Positions 13,288 to 23,032 of a DNA stretch of 64,000 bases are shown in pieces. Each line of letters begins with the position of its first letter. Position 1 is the stretch's first letter. The DNA is from Cardiocondyla obscurior (taxonomy: Eukaryota; Arthropoda; Insecta; Hymenoptera; Formicidae), in NCBI RefSeq assembly GCF_019399895.1, contig NC_091874.1:3970501-4034500 (forward strand), written 5' to 3'. The notes beneath the pieces are model-generated. The model saw only the letters and a program-made list of their open reading frames with translations, made no database searches and was not told the origin of the DNA. A program made the position numbers and the translations under genes.

Positions 13288-15332
13288 TTATTAAAAATGC
13301 CCTGAAATATCCGGCGGATTAAATCGTCTCATTTGCATAAGATACGGTCACCGTAAACGCGAATTTATGGATATGCGAACGTATAGATTCGAGACCGAAC
13401 GGGATAACTGCTAATAAAGGCTCATCCTGGCAGCAAATAATGAGGGGGTCCCCTGGGTGGCGTGGCGCCACGATATCCGGCTAAATATCTCGCATGAGCT
13501 TATACCGTACGCTACATTATTGCCGCGAGATACGTTGTAAACATTCTTTACTCGATTCGCGTTTCCCCTGGCCCCGCAGCTTCGCGGCGCCGCGGTTCAT
13601 TTCCTCTTTCGCTCGGTCTTTCCTTCGACTTACGACACTGCGAATCGAGATATTCCCCAGCTTTTTCCATATGCAATAAAATGGCACGAGTTACGGCCCA
13701 CGGAGCTCGTGATCAATAAACGTTAATTCATATAACCCGATATTACGATCGAATTTATGCATTACGACTAATAGCAGTAATATATTCCTCGATGACCCTC
13801 CTGGCGATTCCTCTTTTTGTCTTAATTGCACGAAACGATTTGTACAACGTCACACATTGTTGACGAAGCATTTTCTACAGGGACATAACAGAGATTGCGG
13901 ACGGGCGTATTGTAAACGACAAATTTTTCTAATAGGTTTTTCCTTCTGATAACTTATATTCTTAAATTTAATTATACGAAAAAAAAAATTAATAAATAAA
14001 AGTACTTAATAATGCTGTTAGCAAATTCATCGGCAACAAGTTCGAACGTGTTCATCTATGTAGTTTGAGATATTAAAACGTTATTAGAAAACCTTCCGCG
14101 TTGTGTGCTGTATACAACGCATGCACCGTTCAAGTAATAGACTGGCGTGTACGAAGAGTCCTAACAGAAATGCTAACAGCACGGTATGTCACACGCGCAT
14201 CAAGTGCCGAGAGATTCCTGATAGCGACTGCGGCCATATTTTCCGTTAATAGAACCGAGAGACTCGTGGAAGTGACTACATTACGACGAAGGACTGCGAG
14301 CGCGATTGACGTCGATAGTAAGCAATCCTACGCTTAACGAAGTTTTCGCGTTACCGGGAGAAGATCGTAAATATTCACTTGTTTGCCGGGACCATTAAAA
14401 TTTTATTCTGTCGCTGTCACGTCGCGAAGATACTGCCGACGCTGGCGTTTGGAATTTTACACGAAAGATTGAAGACATAAAGACAATTATTGAGCAATTT
14501 TAGACCGTGATGTAACGCGAAGAAATAACGGGCGCGTTGTTATACAATCAATTCGCTAACGCGTAGTAATACCATTCCGGCAAATTGACAGATTTACGAG
14601 CCGATTTTACTTCCAGCCTCGCACATTGATTTTTAATACTATTTGAACTTTTTCTCACCTGTAAAAACTGTTCGACGAGCGGCGAAGTTATCTAATTCAC
14701 GCGTTAAAAAAGATCAATTGATTAACGGAAAGTAGTTGTAAAAAAAAAATAAAATAAAATAAATCCCGCGACAATAAAAACTTGACGTAAATTAATTTAT
14801 TCATGAACTTTATTTAAATGAAAATAAAACCGATGGCGAGAGAGAATTCGCTAAGCGAAGGCTATGTGTCTTTCGGAATATTACTTTCGGGATAATAATA
14901 CGAATAAAGGCGGACAACCTGTGAAAATTGGCCCGGGACATAAACCGCGATTATACTGCGAGGTACATCGTACACCGAACTACGTCCCGAAATCAAGAAA
15001 TATTCCCGTAGGCCTCATCCAATCGCCGCACCGCACCGCGAAAGTCGGTAAAAATAAATGTCGCCAGCCACACGTATATGCGATGGCGCGACGATAAATT
15101 AATCCGGCACATCGTCGGCCACGTTCCTCAGTCGTGGTAACACCGAATTCGTAGCCTTTCTCCCCTGCACCACTTATCCCTGATTTATTGAAATTATATC
15201 TCGGCACGCGAAAAAAACGTTTTCCGTACGTTTATACCGCTCTCGCCCAGTATATTCCCCCTTCTACGGCAATTATTCTTTATACCTGCGAGAGCAGCTA
15301 TATCAGCAATTGAAGATTAATGTCTTTATCAG

Positions 15333-15349
15333 AAAAAAAAAAAAAAAAA
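15333..15349. repeat. A17 homopolymer
   Basis: Uninterrupted run of 17 A. Confidence 0.95.
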
Positions 15350-16058
15350 GGTTTTATAATCGATACATATATTATATAATAGTCGACGTTCGTTCGTTAT
15401 AGATAACGCGTATCGCTATATTTTTAACATATTTTCGCCGGCGCAATTTGTATCTTATCTTTTAATTTAAACACAATGATCAACGTAACATCCCTTTGCG
15501 AACGTAGCGGAGAAAATTTCGCCGATACTTCGGCCCGCCGCAAGCAACACATATAAATACATCGGGCACTTAGACGGTCACTTTGACCACGTCGGCGCTT
15601 CCGTTCAGCAGCTGCCAGGCCCTTCCTGTTTCTCGTTTCCGTCGCATTGACGCTCTCCAGATCAAGATAATCGAAGCTCGTACAGACCGTCGCTTATTCG
15701 AACGAACGTCTCTGTCGCTGGGGGGTGGCTCGGATGGATCGAGGGAGGGTGCTGTTGTATCTTGGCGCTATTAGCGCGAACAATACCGGAACCAGTCTGG
15801 GATGTATCCTGTCCTTAACGCCTCACGCTCTTTCTCTGTTACCCGTGGTCGCCTAACACCCTTCCTTCGTCCCTTCACCCACGGTATCTCTCATTTCTGT
15901 CCTTCCTTGCGCCCTTCTCGCGCCACCGAGGAGAGCCTCGAATGCCCGATGCTTTTTCTCGCGGGCAATTTATCAAGGCTCTCCGATGTTTTTGTATCTG
16001 TCAAAGTATGGCGTATTGTGTGTATATATAAACGCACACACGTATGCACGTGTCTATA

Positions 16059-16080
16059 TATAGTTATATATATAACTATA
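16059..16080. repeat. 22-bp perfect AT palindrome in a CA/TA-rich tract
   Basis: The palindrome is TA-rich with TAGTTATAT arms. The surrounding 16,016-16,082 is alternating purine-pyrimidine (CA and TA dinucleotides), which may form a cruciform or Z-like DNA. Confidence 0.9.
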
Positions 16081-16340
16081 CATCGAATCTGCTGTCGCGG
16101 TGAAGTGCAGTCACGGCGAGAAAAGAAGCTCCCAGCGCAATTCGTTCTTGCGAAGAATTACGGATGATTCGGACGCAACTGTCACTGAGAGGGCGTTACG
16201 AAAACAGATTTGATATATCGTCGCCTGTCACGCATCAATGTCATTATTATCCGCGCGAATATCCCCGGCTATTCTTTTCGATTTCAAAACTACGCCGATT
16301 AAAATACTAAGAGTAGGACCTCGGTTATTAAAACATTCGC

Positions 16341-16369
16341 GGAAAAAAAAAAGAAAAAAAGAAAAAAAA
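16341..16369. repeat. Interrupted poly(A)
   Basis: A10, G, A7, G, A8. Confidence 0.92.
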
Positions 16370-16969
16370 TTTTAATATTAAGTTGCACGGCGCTGAGAAG
16401 TATTGAATGAAAATTGGTAGCCTTCTCGAGGATTTGACAGCGTTATTGATATGCGAGTAGTAGGCGTCACCAACAGGGAGCAGCTTCCTCGAAGTAATTT
16501 ATATATTTTCTTTCGGCCGATATTTGTCATCAAAGAGTGGCCATTAGTAGAAGAGCGAAGCGAAAGAAAGGCCTCTGGGAGACACAGCAGGAGGCATTAG
16601 ACCGTGGCTCCCATTAGCTCGACTTGGTTTTTCTCCCGAAAGGAAATTAATGGCTGATCTCTTCTGCTCGAATCCAACCGCCGATAGAACCGAGCCGAAC
16701 TGTATTCTCGTTATGTCTCTCCGTAACTTGCGCGACCGTGAGATCCAACTATATAATTAAATATTAATTTTTAATTTCCTTTAATATCTCGCATTCTAAT
16801 TTAATTACGGTGGACGACTACCGGAATAAAAAAAAACACGTAATGCCGCTGGACTCGACTATCTATTAATTCAAGATAACCCGCGCGCCCCGTCGCTGGA
16901 CGATCAATCATAATGCGGAAAGAGACGTTATGATACAAACGTATCTAAGCGCATCCTGCTTCTCGAAGC

Positions 16970-17020
16970 TATAGGGAGCCAGTCGGTCGGTCGTTCGCAC
17001 TCGCAGTTGGGAACCATGTG
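16970..17020 (+). promoter_or_regulatory. Possible core promoter with short 5' exon
   Basis: A TATAGGG element at 16,970 is followed 35 bp later by an initiator-like GCAGTT (A at 17,005), after a GTCGGTCGGTCGTTCG stretch. A consensus donor GTGAGTGG begins at 17,018. Together these resemble an insect TATA/initiator promoter with a very short untranslated first exon. The 17,052-17,170 segment just downstream is pyrimidine-rich. No matching acceptor could be assigned. Purely sequence-based and weak. Confidence 0.14.
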
Positions 17021-17342
17021 AGTGGCACGTGACTTAAGAGAATGTAGCAATTATATCTCCACTTCATCCTCTCCTCAGCCTTCATTCTGCACCACCTCCG
17101 CAACCAGTATTGCCTCCTCTTTCCTAGTCTGCTTTATCCTCCTTCAACACCTTCCCTTTGCTTCCTTCAATGGACCGTCTTCGTAGTGTAACAATTAACG
17201 TAGCTTCGTGATATCAAAAATGACCCTTCCCCGAATCTAAAAACTGGCGGCTGCTCATCAAAGGCGGCCGCAATAAATTCTTATTGCCGAGAGTATTTAC
17301 GATTCCGTGAACGCTGCTGCGTTCGCCCTTTTTTTTTTTAAT

Positions 17343-17460
17343 ACTCTTTTTTTTTTAAATCTTTTATCGATTATTAAAACTCTTAAGTTTTATTTTTTTA
17401 ATCTCTTTTTTTTTTAATCTTTTATCGATTATTAAAACTCATAAATTTTTTTTTTATTTT
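17343..17460. repeat. Tandem duplication, 58-bp period, two copies
   Basis: A unit containing a T10-12 run followed by AATCTTTTATCGATTATT and AAAACTC is repeated with a 58-bp offset (the CTTTTATCGA of copies 1 and 2 starts at 17,361 and 17,419). A degraded TTTTATCGA follows at 17,456-17,464. The copies differ by a few bases, so the duplication is local and fairly recent. Confidence 0.9.
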
Positions 17461-19340
17461 ATCGACATTTGAAGCAAGGCTAGATCGAACTTAATATTTC
17501 GAACTGCTATTAAGTTCTTCGTATTAATCAATGAAAACTAAAATTTCTTCGAGATAATACAGAAGCAGGAAAGATCGATAGAGATACTTGTATTCCTATC
17601 TTTTACAGCGTAACCGTCAGAAATAATAGATGAACGCGCCGTGCATATTTAGCCAAACTCATTCGGACGGCGTACAGGAAATGAGATAAGAGAAAGCGGA
17701 ATTATACGAGGCAGGTGTAGGTGGTCCCCGTGGCCATTCCCTCGGGAACGCATTTGCGGGCCGTTTGGGCCGGCCCGGATCGAGGCCTGATCTCTTGAGC
17801 CTTACACTTATACGGTAGCCGAACGACCCCAGGAAATCTAATTGTCGGTCTTCGAGCAAATTGCAAAAATAAACACGTGCGCGGATGGCGGTAAGCGGGG
17901 CTGAAGAGGCTGTACTAGGTAGAAAAGAGGTGAGAGCGGGGAACGTTGAATCGAGGATCAACCAGCGGTCGCCGGAAGTCTCTTCCTTTTTTCTGCCTCC
18001 GTCTCTGTCCCTTATTTCGCGATCTCCGTTCGATTCTCTTCCACGGGGAATGGAAATACTAATTTTGCGGAATACAGTGGCCGCGGACTGCGGTGAGCGC
18101 CCATTGAAAGACAGTGGTGTGGGTCGTGATTACCTCAGGATAATTATAGTCGACGTGCGCGCGGGTTATAGAAGAGGGTGGTGGAGCCCTTGGTGTGCAC
18201 CGCGTCCGATATGCTTACGTGTGCGCACGGATATCACATATACCTGACGGAGATTCACGTAAAGTCATCTTCGTAAAAGCGTCACTTTCGAAGTCCCTTT
18301 CGTACGATTGCTCTCTTCGCAAATTCCGAGGAAAGGTACGGCTCGTTGCAATTACGCGTGGATTATGTTAGTAACAAATTAAAAAATTATTACAAATAAA
18401 AAAAAAAGTATACGTTAAACTTTTTAATCTTTTAAATGTCGCTACTAAAATTAAATTATCGCTCGCTATTGTCATAAAATAAATTCAGAAAAGAACGCTT
18501 CGACATTTCACGGTCACCGGATTAACATTGACGAAATGCCTTTCGGTGAGACTCTTTTCGTGCAAGAGGCGGCGAAGCTGTGCCGAAAGGAGGCCTCGAC
18601 AAAAGGCAGAAAAGGGAGTAAGCGACAACGAAGAACGGCCGCGAGGAGGACGGAGAGGACGAATGCGAAGGGGGTCATGAACTTGCGCACTTGGAGCGGT
18701 TGAGAGAATTCGTGTCTTTGTCTCTTCGATGAAGGGCGCCGCGGTAGATATCTCTCGGGGTATATATGTGCGCGGTTTGAGGTGGAGGCACTAAATCAAG
18801 GCCCCGCATGCTTTGGATGGCGTCTAACAAATGAGCCAATGACAACCAGCCCGGCCTGGCTGCGCTCTCTCGCGTCTCTCTCTTTCTCTCTTACGTTCTC
18901 TTTTCCCTCCCGGTCCCCGTTCCCCTTTCACTTCGCCGTATTCTCTCTCGCTCCCGCGGGAACAAAACGATAATATATTCGAGCGCGCGAGAGAGCACAG
19001 ACGGGATCCGGACGGATCGAGCGGATACTATATATGCTGTTTCGAGGTCCACGTGGTGGAAGGATGATCGAAGCTGAAGCGAGCGAAATAAGACGGAGGA
19101 AGACGGCGTAAGATCGTGGCTGCGGCTGATGGTAGCGGAGCGGGCGGGATGAAGCCTTTTACACGTCACCGAGAACTAATACCCCGACGCACGCTAATGA
19201 CGGCCAATAATTTAAAATATGAATTTGTATAAATCACTGGTAATCGTTAATTTCTCGGAATGTTAGATCGGTCCGGTCCATCACGCAGCGGCACAGGGCG
19301 ACGGCGGTCGCTGCGTCTTTGAGGTCCTCACGGAGGTCAT

Positions 19341-19400
19341 TTATGCCGGGGCCTCAGATTAATTGGATTAATTAGGCATTACTGTGCCCCAGGGCACGCC
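19341..19400. promoter_or_regulatory. Candidate enhancer element with a palindromic homeodomain site
   Basis: TAATTGGATTA (19,360-19,370) matches the TAAT-N3-ATTA palindrome bound by dimers of paired-class homeodomains, and it overlaps a further TTAATTAG. Immediately downstream is a perfect 6-bp inverted repeat GTGCCC/GGGCAC (19,384-19,397). The site type is established knowledge; function here is inference from one dense motif cluster. Confidence 0.2.
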
Positions 19401-20319
19401 GGTGCATTAGTCGGCACCAGAGAACGGAGTCCTATGAGGTACCGACGAAGGCCTCCCCGCGACCTTCGACGGAGGGATCACTCTAGAGGATTCGCGGGAT
19501 CTTTGATTTAGATCGACCTGCTCGGGCGACCTTCTCAATTCTCGGAAGCTATCCGTCTTCATCGTTCAATGAGCTTCGTGTCTACAGTTTTTTGCGGGAT
19601 TTCATCAATCTATTTTCTAGCAAATGAGACGGGCTGCGGAGATCGTGAAAAATTTCGGCAGAGCGAGGTGATTTCGCGGGATAGAAAATTAATAAAGAGA
19701 TTATCGTCGTCGCTTTCTAACGAGCGCCTGTACGAGCTGCGAGATAAAAGAAATCGCCATCGAGAGACTAAGCGTAAAATAATGAATGCGCGATAGTCAA
19801 AGCGCGAAATCGAAGGCTTGTCTTGACCTCGTCGTTGATCTCGAGGCGCGTCCGTATCGTCAATGCCGTACGACACAAACGATCGTCGAATCGTCGGGAG
19901 GAGAGCAGCGCGAGCGGGGACCTTTTTCTGTTGCATGGTCAAAAGTCATTACCGGGCAACGAAATTTGACATGGTTTTTACTCTTGTTGCGCGAGAGCGC
20001 GTGAGCGTTCGCCTATAATTATTTCCACATCTATCACTCCGGTCCGGCAATGGCCGGCGCGGCTGCACCTCGAAGATTGAAGATCGGCTCGCTTGAAAAA
20101 AATGAGACGCGAAACCGGGGCCTCTTTCGAGCAATAGCACTGCCGGTGGGGAAAGAAGAAGACGAAGGGACCCCTCGTCTATATGTGCTCCGTCGTCGAC
20201 TGAATGCCAGTCGGTTTCCTCTTGTTCGACGACGGCGACGCACGAAAGGCTTCGATGACGTATGGTTCGTAGAAGAAGGAGAAATAAAGAGGAAGAGGTG
20301 AAGAGATGGAGAAACGTAC

Positions 20320-20380
20320 CTGAGATTGTCCTCGGGTTAGGAGAAAAAATGTCATTGTACTTGGAGAAACGAGCAGTCAT
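20320..20380 (-). CDS. Candidate 5' coding exon (ATG to splice donor)
   Basis: On the minus strand an ATG in a good insect context (GGCGAAATGACT, A at -3) at 20,380-20,378 starts a frame reading MTARFSKYNDIFSPNPRTIS. It runs straight into a consensus donor CTCAG|GTACGTTT at 20,319. The same frame is open upstream of the ATG back to a TAA near 20,467, so the ATG assignment is not unique. Beyond the donor the sequence becomes pyrimidine-rich, as an intron may be. The product is unrecognised; twenty codons are too few to assign a family. No acceptor downstream on this strand could be paired with it confidently. Confidence 0.2.
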
Positions 20381-21626
20381 TTCGCCTGAACGGCTTGACG
20401 CTGGCTGATTTTCTGTGCTCACTACCGATCCATTGATGAACGCTCGAGAGCCATTAGCGATTTAGCCTCGGGCGATTACATATCTCGTGATGCTTGAATA
20501 TTTCCGTGCGAAGGATACATATCCGCTCGACAAAGAACAACGTTGAATCGCGCACTTGTACGATCGTGGATATTAGTAATGCATGCGTGTTATTATATTT
20601 TATTAAAAAAAATTTATACTTTATAAGAATAATCATATATTTAATCGTAGATGTGCAACGTAATCTTTTTATTTCATATTTCGATCTATTTTTCATATTT
20701 AATTTCCGAGATTGCGGGGCCAGCCTAAATACGACAAATACCCGTGGCTCCGTACACCGATAAACGATCAGCAGAAGCGGAGAAGATCGTCTTCGCCGCT
20801 TTGCGAGGTCCACGTGGATACACCTATCTATAGTAGAACGCTCTGATGTATTTCCGAGGCTTGGCGAGCGGCCACCATTATGCACATGATAATTAGAATG
20901 CGTTGGCGCGTGTCTCTATATATCCGCGCGTGCTGCACGCGTGCTGTGAGTTAGAATACCAGCTTCGCCGTTTACCGACCGCCCTTTCATTGGAGCAGTC
21001 GCACTGCTCTTTCAACGAGCTACTCGCTACACTTGTACATCGTCCGGGGCGGCGAAGTTTCTTTCTCTCTGATCCGCAGCTACGGTTTGCACGTCTCCGC
21101 CGGTGCACGTCCGAGTTTCGAATAAATTAGTCGAGTCACCTCCGCGCATCAAAAACGAAACCATCTAGGAGCCGCGCAACGATGGGCCGCATGAAGAGAA
21201 ACGCAAAGAGATCCGCCGACCGTGTGCGTCCGCGATCCAAAGAGACTAATAAAATTGAGAATCTGCCGTGTCTTGCACCGCATCGAAAACATCGCGACTT
21301 CGTGGCGGCGCGAGGTGCGGAAAAATCTCGCGGTGTCACGAAGAATATCAATGGCGAGGAGCGATTTATTTTTAACGCATACTGCATTACATTCGGAACG
21401 TTATATGTATGATAAACATTTTGATAGAGCCATATAATAATTTTTAAAAAATATTTGACGTTTCTTTATTATGCATTTTTTAACGCGCGTTATCGAGTTC
21501 GAAGTACAACTAGCATTCAATTTTACCCCGCGCAATTTTTAATAGCCGGAATAATTATAATATTAATTATTACATTATAACTGCGCGTGTGAGCATTTAA
21601 TTACTTTCCTTTTTACGCATTTACAG

Positions 21627-21753
21627 GTTCTCTCAACAATTATATCGATACGCGGAGAGCTTCGGATGACACCGGGATCGGCACAGGAAATTGTTGAAAC
21701 TCAGCCTGATTACAAACAGGCTTACCGTTTGCCGATGCCAGATGTACATTCGC
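21627..21753 (+). CDS. Candidate internal coding exon, unknown product
   Basis: A pyrimidine-rich acceptor (CTTTTTACGCATTTACAG) ends at 21,626 and a consensus donor GTAAGTAC begins at 21,754, enclosing 127 bp. Two of the three plus-strand frames contain stops. The remaining frame is open for all 42 codons and has a balanced composition with no simple repeat (contains GSAQEIVETQPDYKQAYRLP). Without splicing, the frame runs on only to a TAA at 21,798-21,800. Splicing to the next strong acceptor on this strand (22,540) would reach a stop after about eight codons, so that pairing would make it a penultimate exon. No family is recognised. It could be a lone coding exon, part of a non-coding RNA, or a chance pairing of two good splice sites. 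Confidence 0.27.
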
Positions 21754-22394
21754 GTAAGTACAATCCCGAGGGCGGGGATAATGCCCGCGTCAAGTTTTAA
21801 TATCGAGTTTCGGTATCGAATGCTACTCAGAAGTGGTTGGAGATAAAAGAGGAGAAACGATGTTCTTACCGGTAGGAAGACTCAGCTTCGAGGCTCGGAA
21901 CCATCCGCGCAGACAACGACGATATCTTGTTTCTTTAATAAACGGAAACGGAACGTAATCGTATTATTTGTTTCTACCTTTAAGAATACTATCCTCGTCC
22001 TAATACCCGGCTCGAAGCCGAGGGAGAAAGACGGCGGCGGCTATACGTCGAGAAAACGAAGACCGCGGGGCAGAAGGAAAGAAGGAGAGAGGCAAAGATC
22101 CACCACGGCGGATGAATGAACGGAGGGAAGGGAAAGAATGGAAGGAATATTTAAGAAGGTATTAAACTTCCCTTTTCCGTTTCTATCTCCGTATGGATGA
22201 GAAAGTATTAACGTTGTATTTTATTCGCGGCGACCCGATGAGTTTCTCGAATGCGGGAAATACCTTATCGTCCGGATTCCATTTCCAAGTATCAGTAACT
22301 CATACCTCACTGCGGCCGAGTTATCCGACGATTCGAAGCACTCTTCGCGTTATATTAGCCAGCGTTATTGATATTTAATGCAACTTGTAATTCC

Positions 22395-22425
22395 TTCTTC
22401 TTTTTCTTTCTTTTTTTTTTTTTTT
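22395..22425. repeat. Poly-pyrimidine with T15
   Basis: CTTC and CTTTC units end in 15 T. It lies upstream of the acceptor at 22,540. Confidence 0.9.
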
Positions 22426-22471
22426 ATCGAGAGTTACCGTAATATTTTTATTATATCATTACTTGAGATAT

Positions 22472-23032
22472 TTAAAACGAACGATGCAATCGCGTATCAA
22501 TTACGTCGCTTATCAATTCGATAAATTTGTTTGGTTTCAGATTCAGACGCGTACCAGATATAGACCGCAGAGGAAGTCCACACGAGAGGTCCGAAGTGAA
22601 AAGTTCGCACGCGCATGCGGTCGCGTAAAACGTGTAGTCGGGACTAAATCCCGCGGTCGCTCCCGCTGCGATATTCTTATTGAGAATAGTAGCTGCGAAG
22701 CAAAACGTCCCGAGATCGCTGAATGGGGTACCGCGGCGCGGCAGAGTCAGGTGTCGGGGCCCAAAGAGAAACGCATTAACAGGTGTTGCGCTTCGAGGTA
22801 ATAGCCGATATATCATCGCCGGGGCCCACCTAAACGAACCCGCGTAGAAGGGGCAGAGGCATATGCCGGCAAGCGATATTTTACGAAACCTCGAAGATCG
22901 ACCGCGTGAGAGACATCGAGGTTTGATTAGGAGCGCGACCAGCTGGCTGATAGACTTCCTTTTCCGAAGGACGTATGAACGATGGGCGATAAACGAATCA
23001 ACGAGACCGCGCGATGGGTGTGCTGAGCGCAC
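22472..23032 (-). other. 186-codon minus-strand open frame, unrecognised
   Basis: The frame is open for 186 codons but its first codon is GTG; the first internal ATG comes about 70 codons in (AMIYRLLPRS). Its composition is plausible for a protein (mixed hydrophobic stretches such as ISLAGICLCPFYAGSF), but no signal peptide, repeat or family motif is convincing. It overlaps the plus-strand candidate exon at 22,541-22,796 antisense. At most one of the two is likely to be coding, and both may be chance. Confidence 0.1.
22541..22796 (+). CDS. Candidate exon, arginine-rich open frame, unknown product
   Basis: A strong acceptor (TTTGTTTGGTTTCAG) ends at 22,540. The frame following it stays open for 85 codons, to a TAA that is itself part of a possible donor (TCGAG|GTAATAG at 22,797). 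The first third is arginine-rich (RTRYRPQRKSTREVRSEKF) and the rest more balanced (CDILIENSSCEAKRPEIAEW). No domain is recognised. The donor is weaker than the acceptor. The opposite strand is also open here (see 22,472-23,032), so low stop density in CpG-rich DNA is a real alternative explanation. Confidence 0.15.

Larger units (their letters stand above)
11200..19340. other. Spacer with scattered repeats
   Basis: Alternates AT-rich (11,200-11,880; 13,900-14,080; 16,740-16,860) and CpG-rich segments. Pyrimidine-rich stretches lie at 15,820-15,915, 17,052-17,170 and 18,850-18,950. An acceptor-like GAAGCATTTTCTACAG ends at 13,880 without a partner. No gene recognised. Confidence 0.7.

Noticed and set aside
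13863..13936. Acceptor-like TTTTCTACAG followed by an 18-codon open frame
   Set aside because: The downstream GTTTTT is a poor donor; isolated acceptors of this quality recur about once per few kb here.
19949..20319. Continuation of the 20.3-kb minus-strand frame (157 codons in total, 20,422-19,949)
   Set aside because: Starts at GTG and, past the GTACGT donor, becomes pyrimidine-derived leucine/serine runs more like intron sequence than protein.
19043..20818. Shared 14-mer CGAGGTCCACGTGG at about 19,043 and 20,804
   Set aside because: A few 14-base matches are expected by chance in a window of this size.
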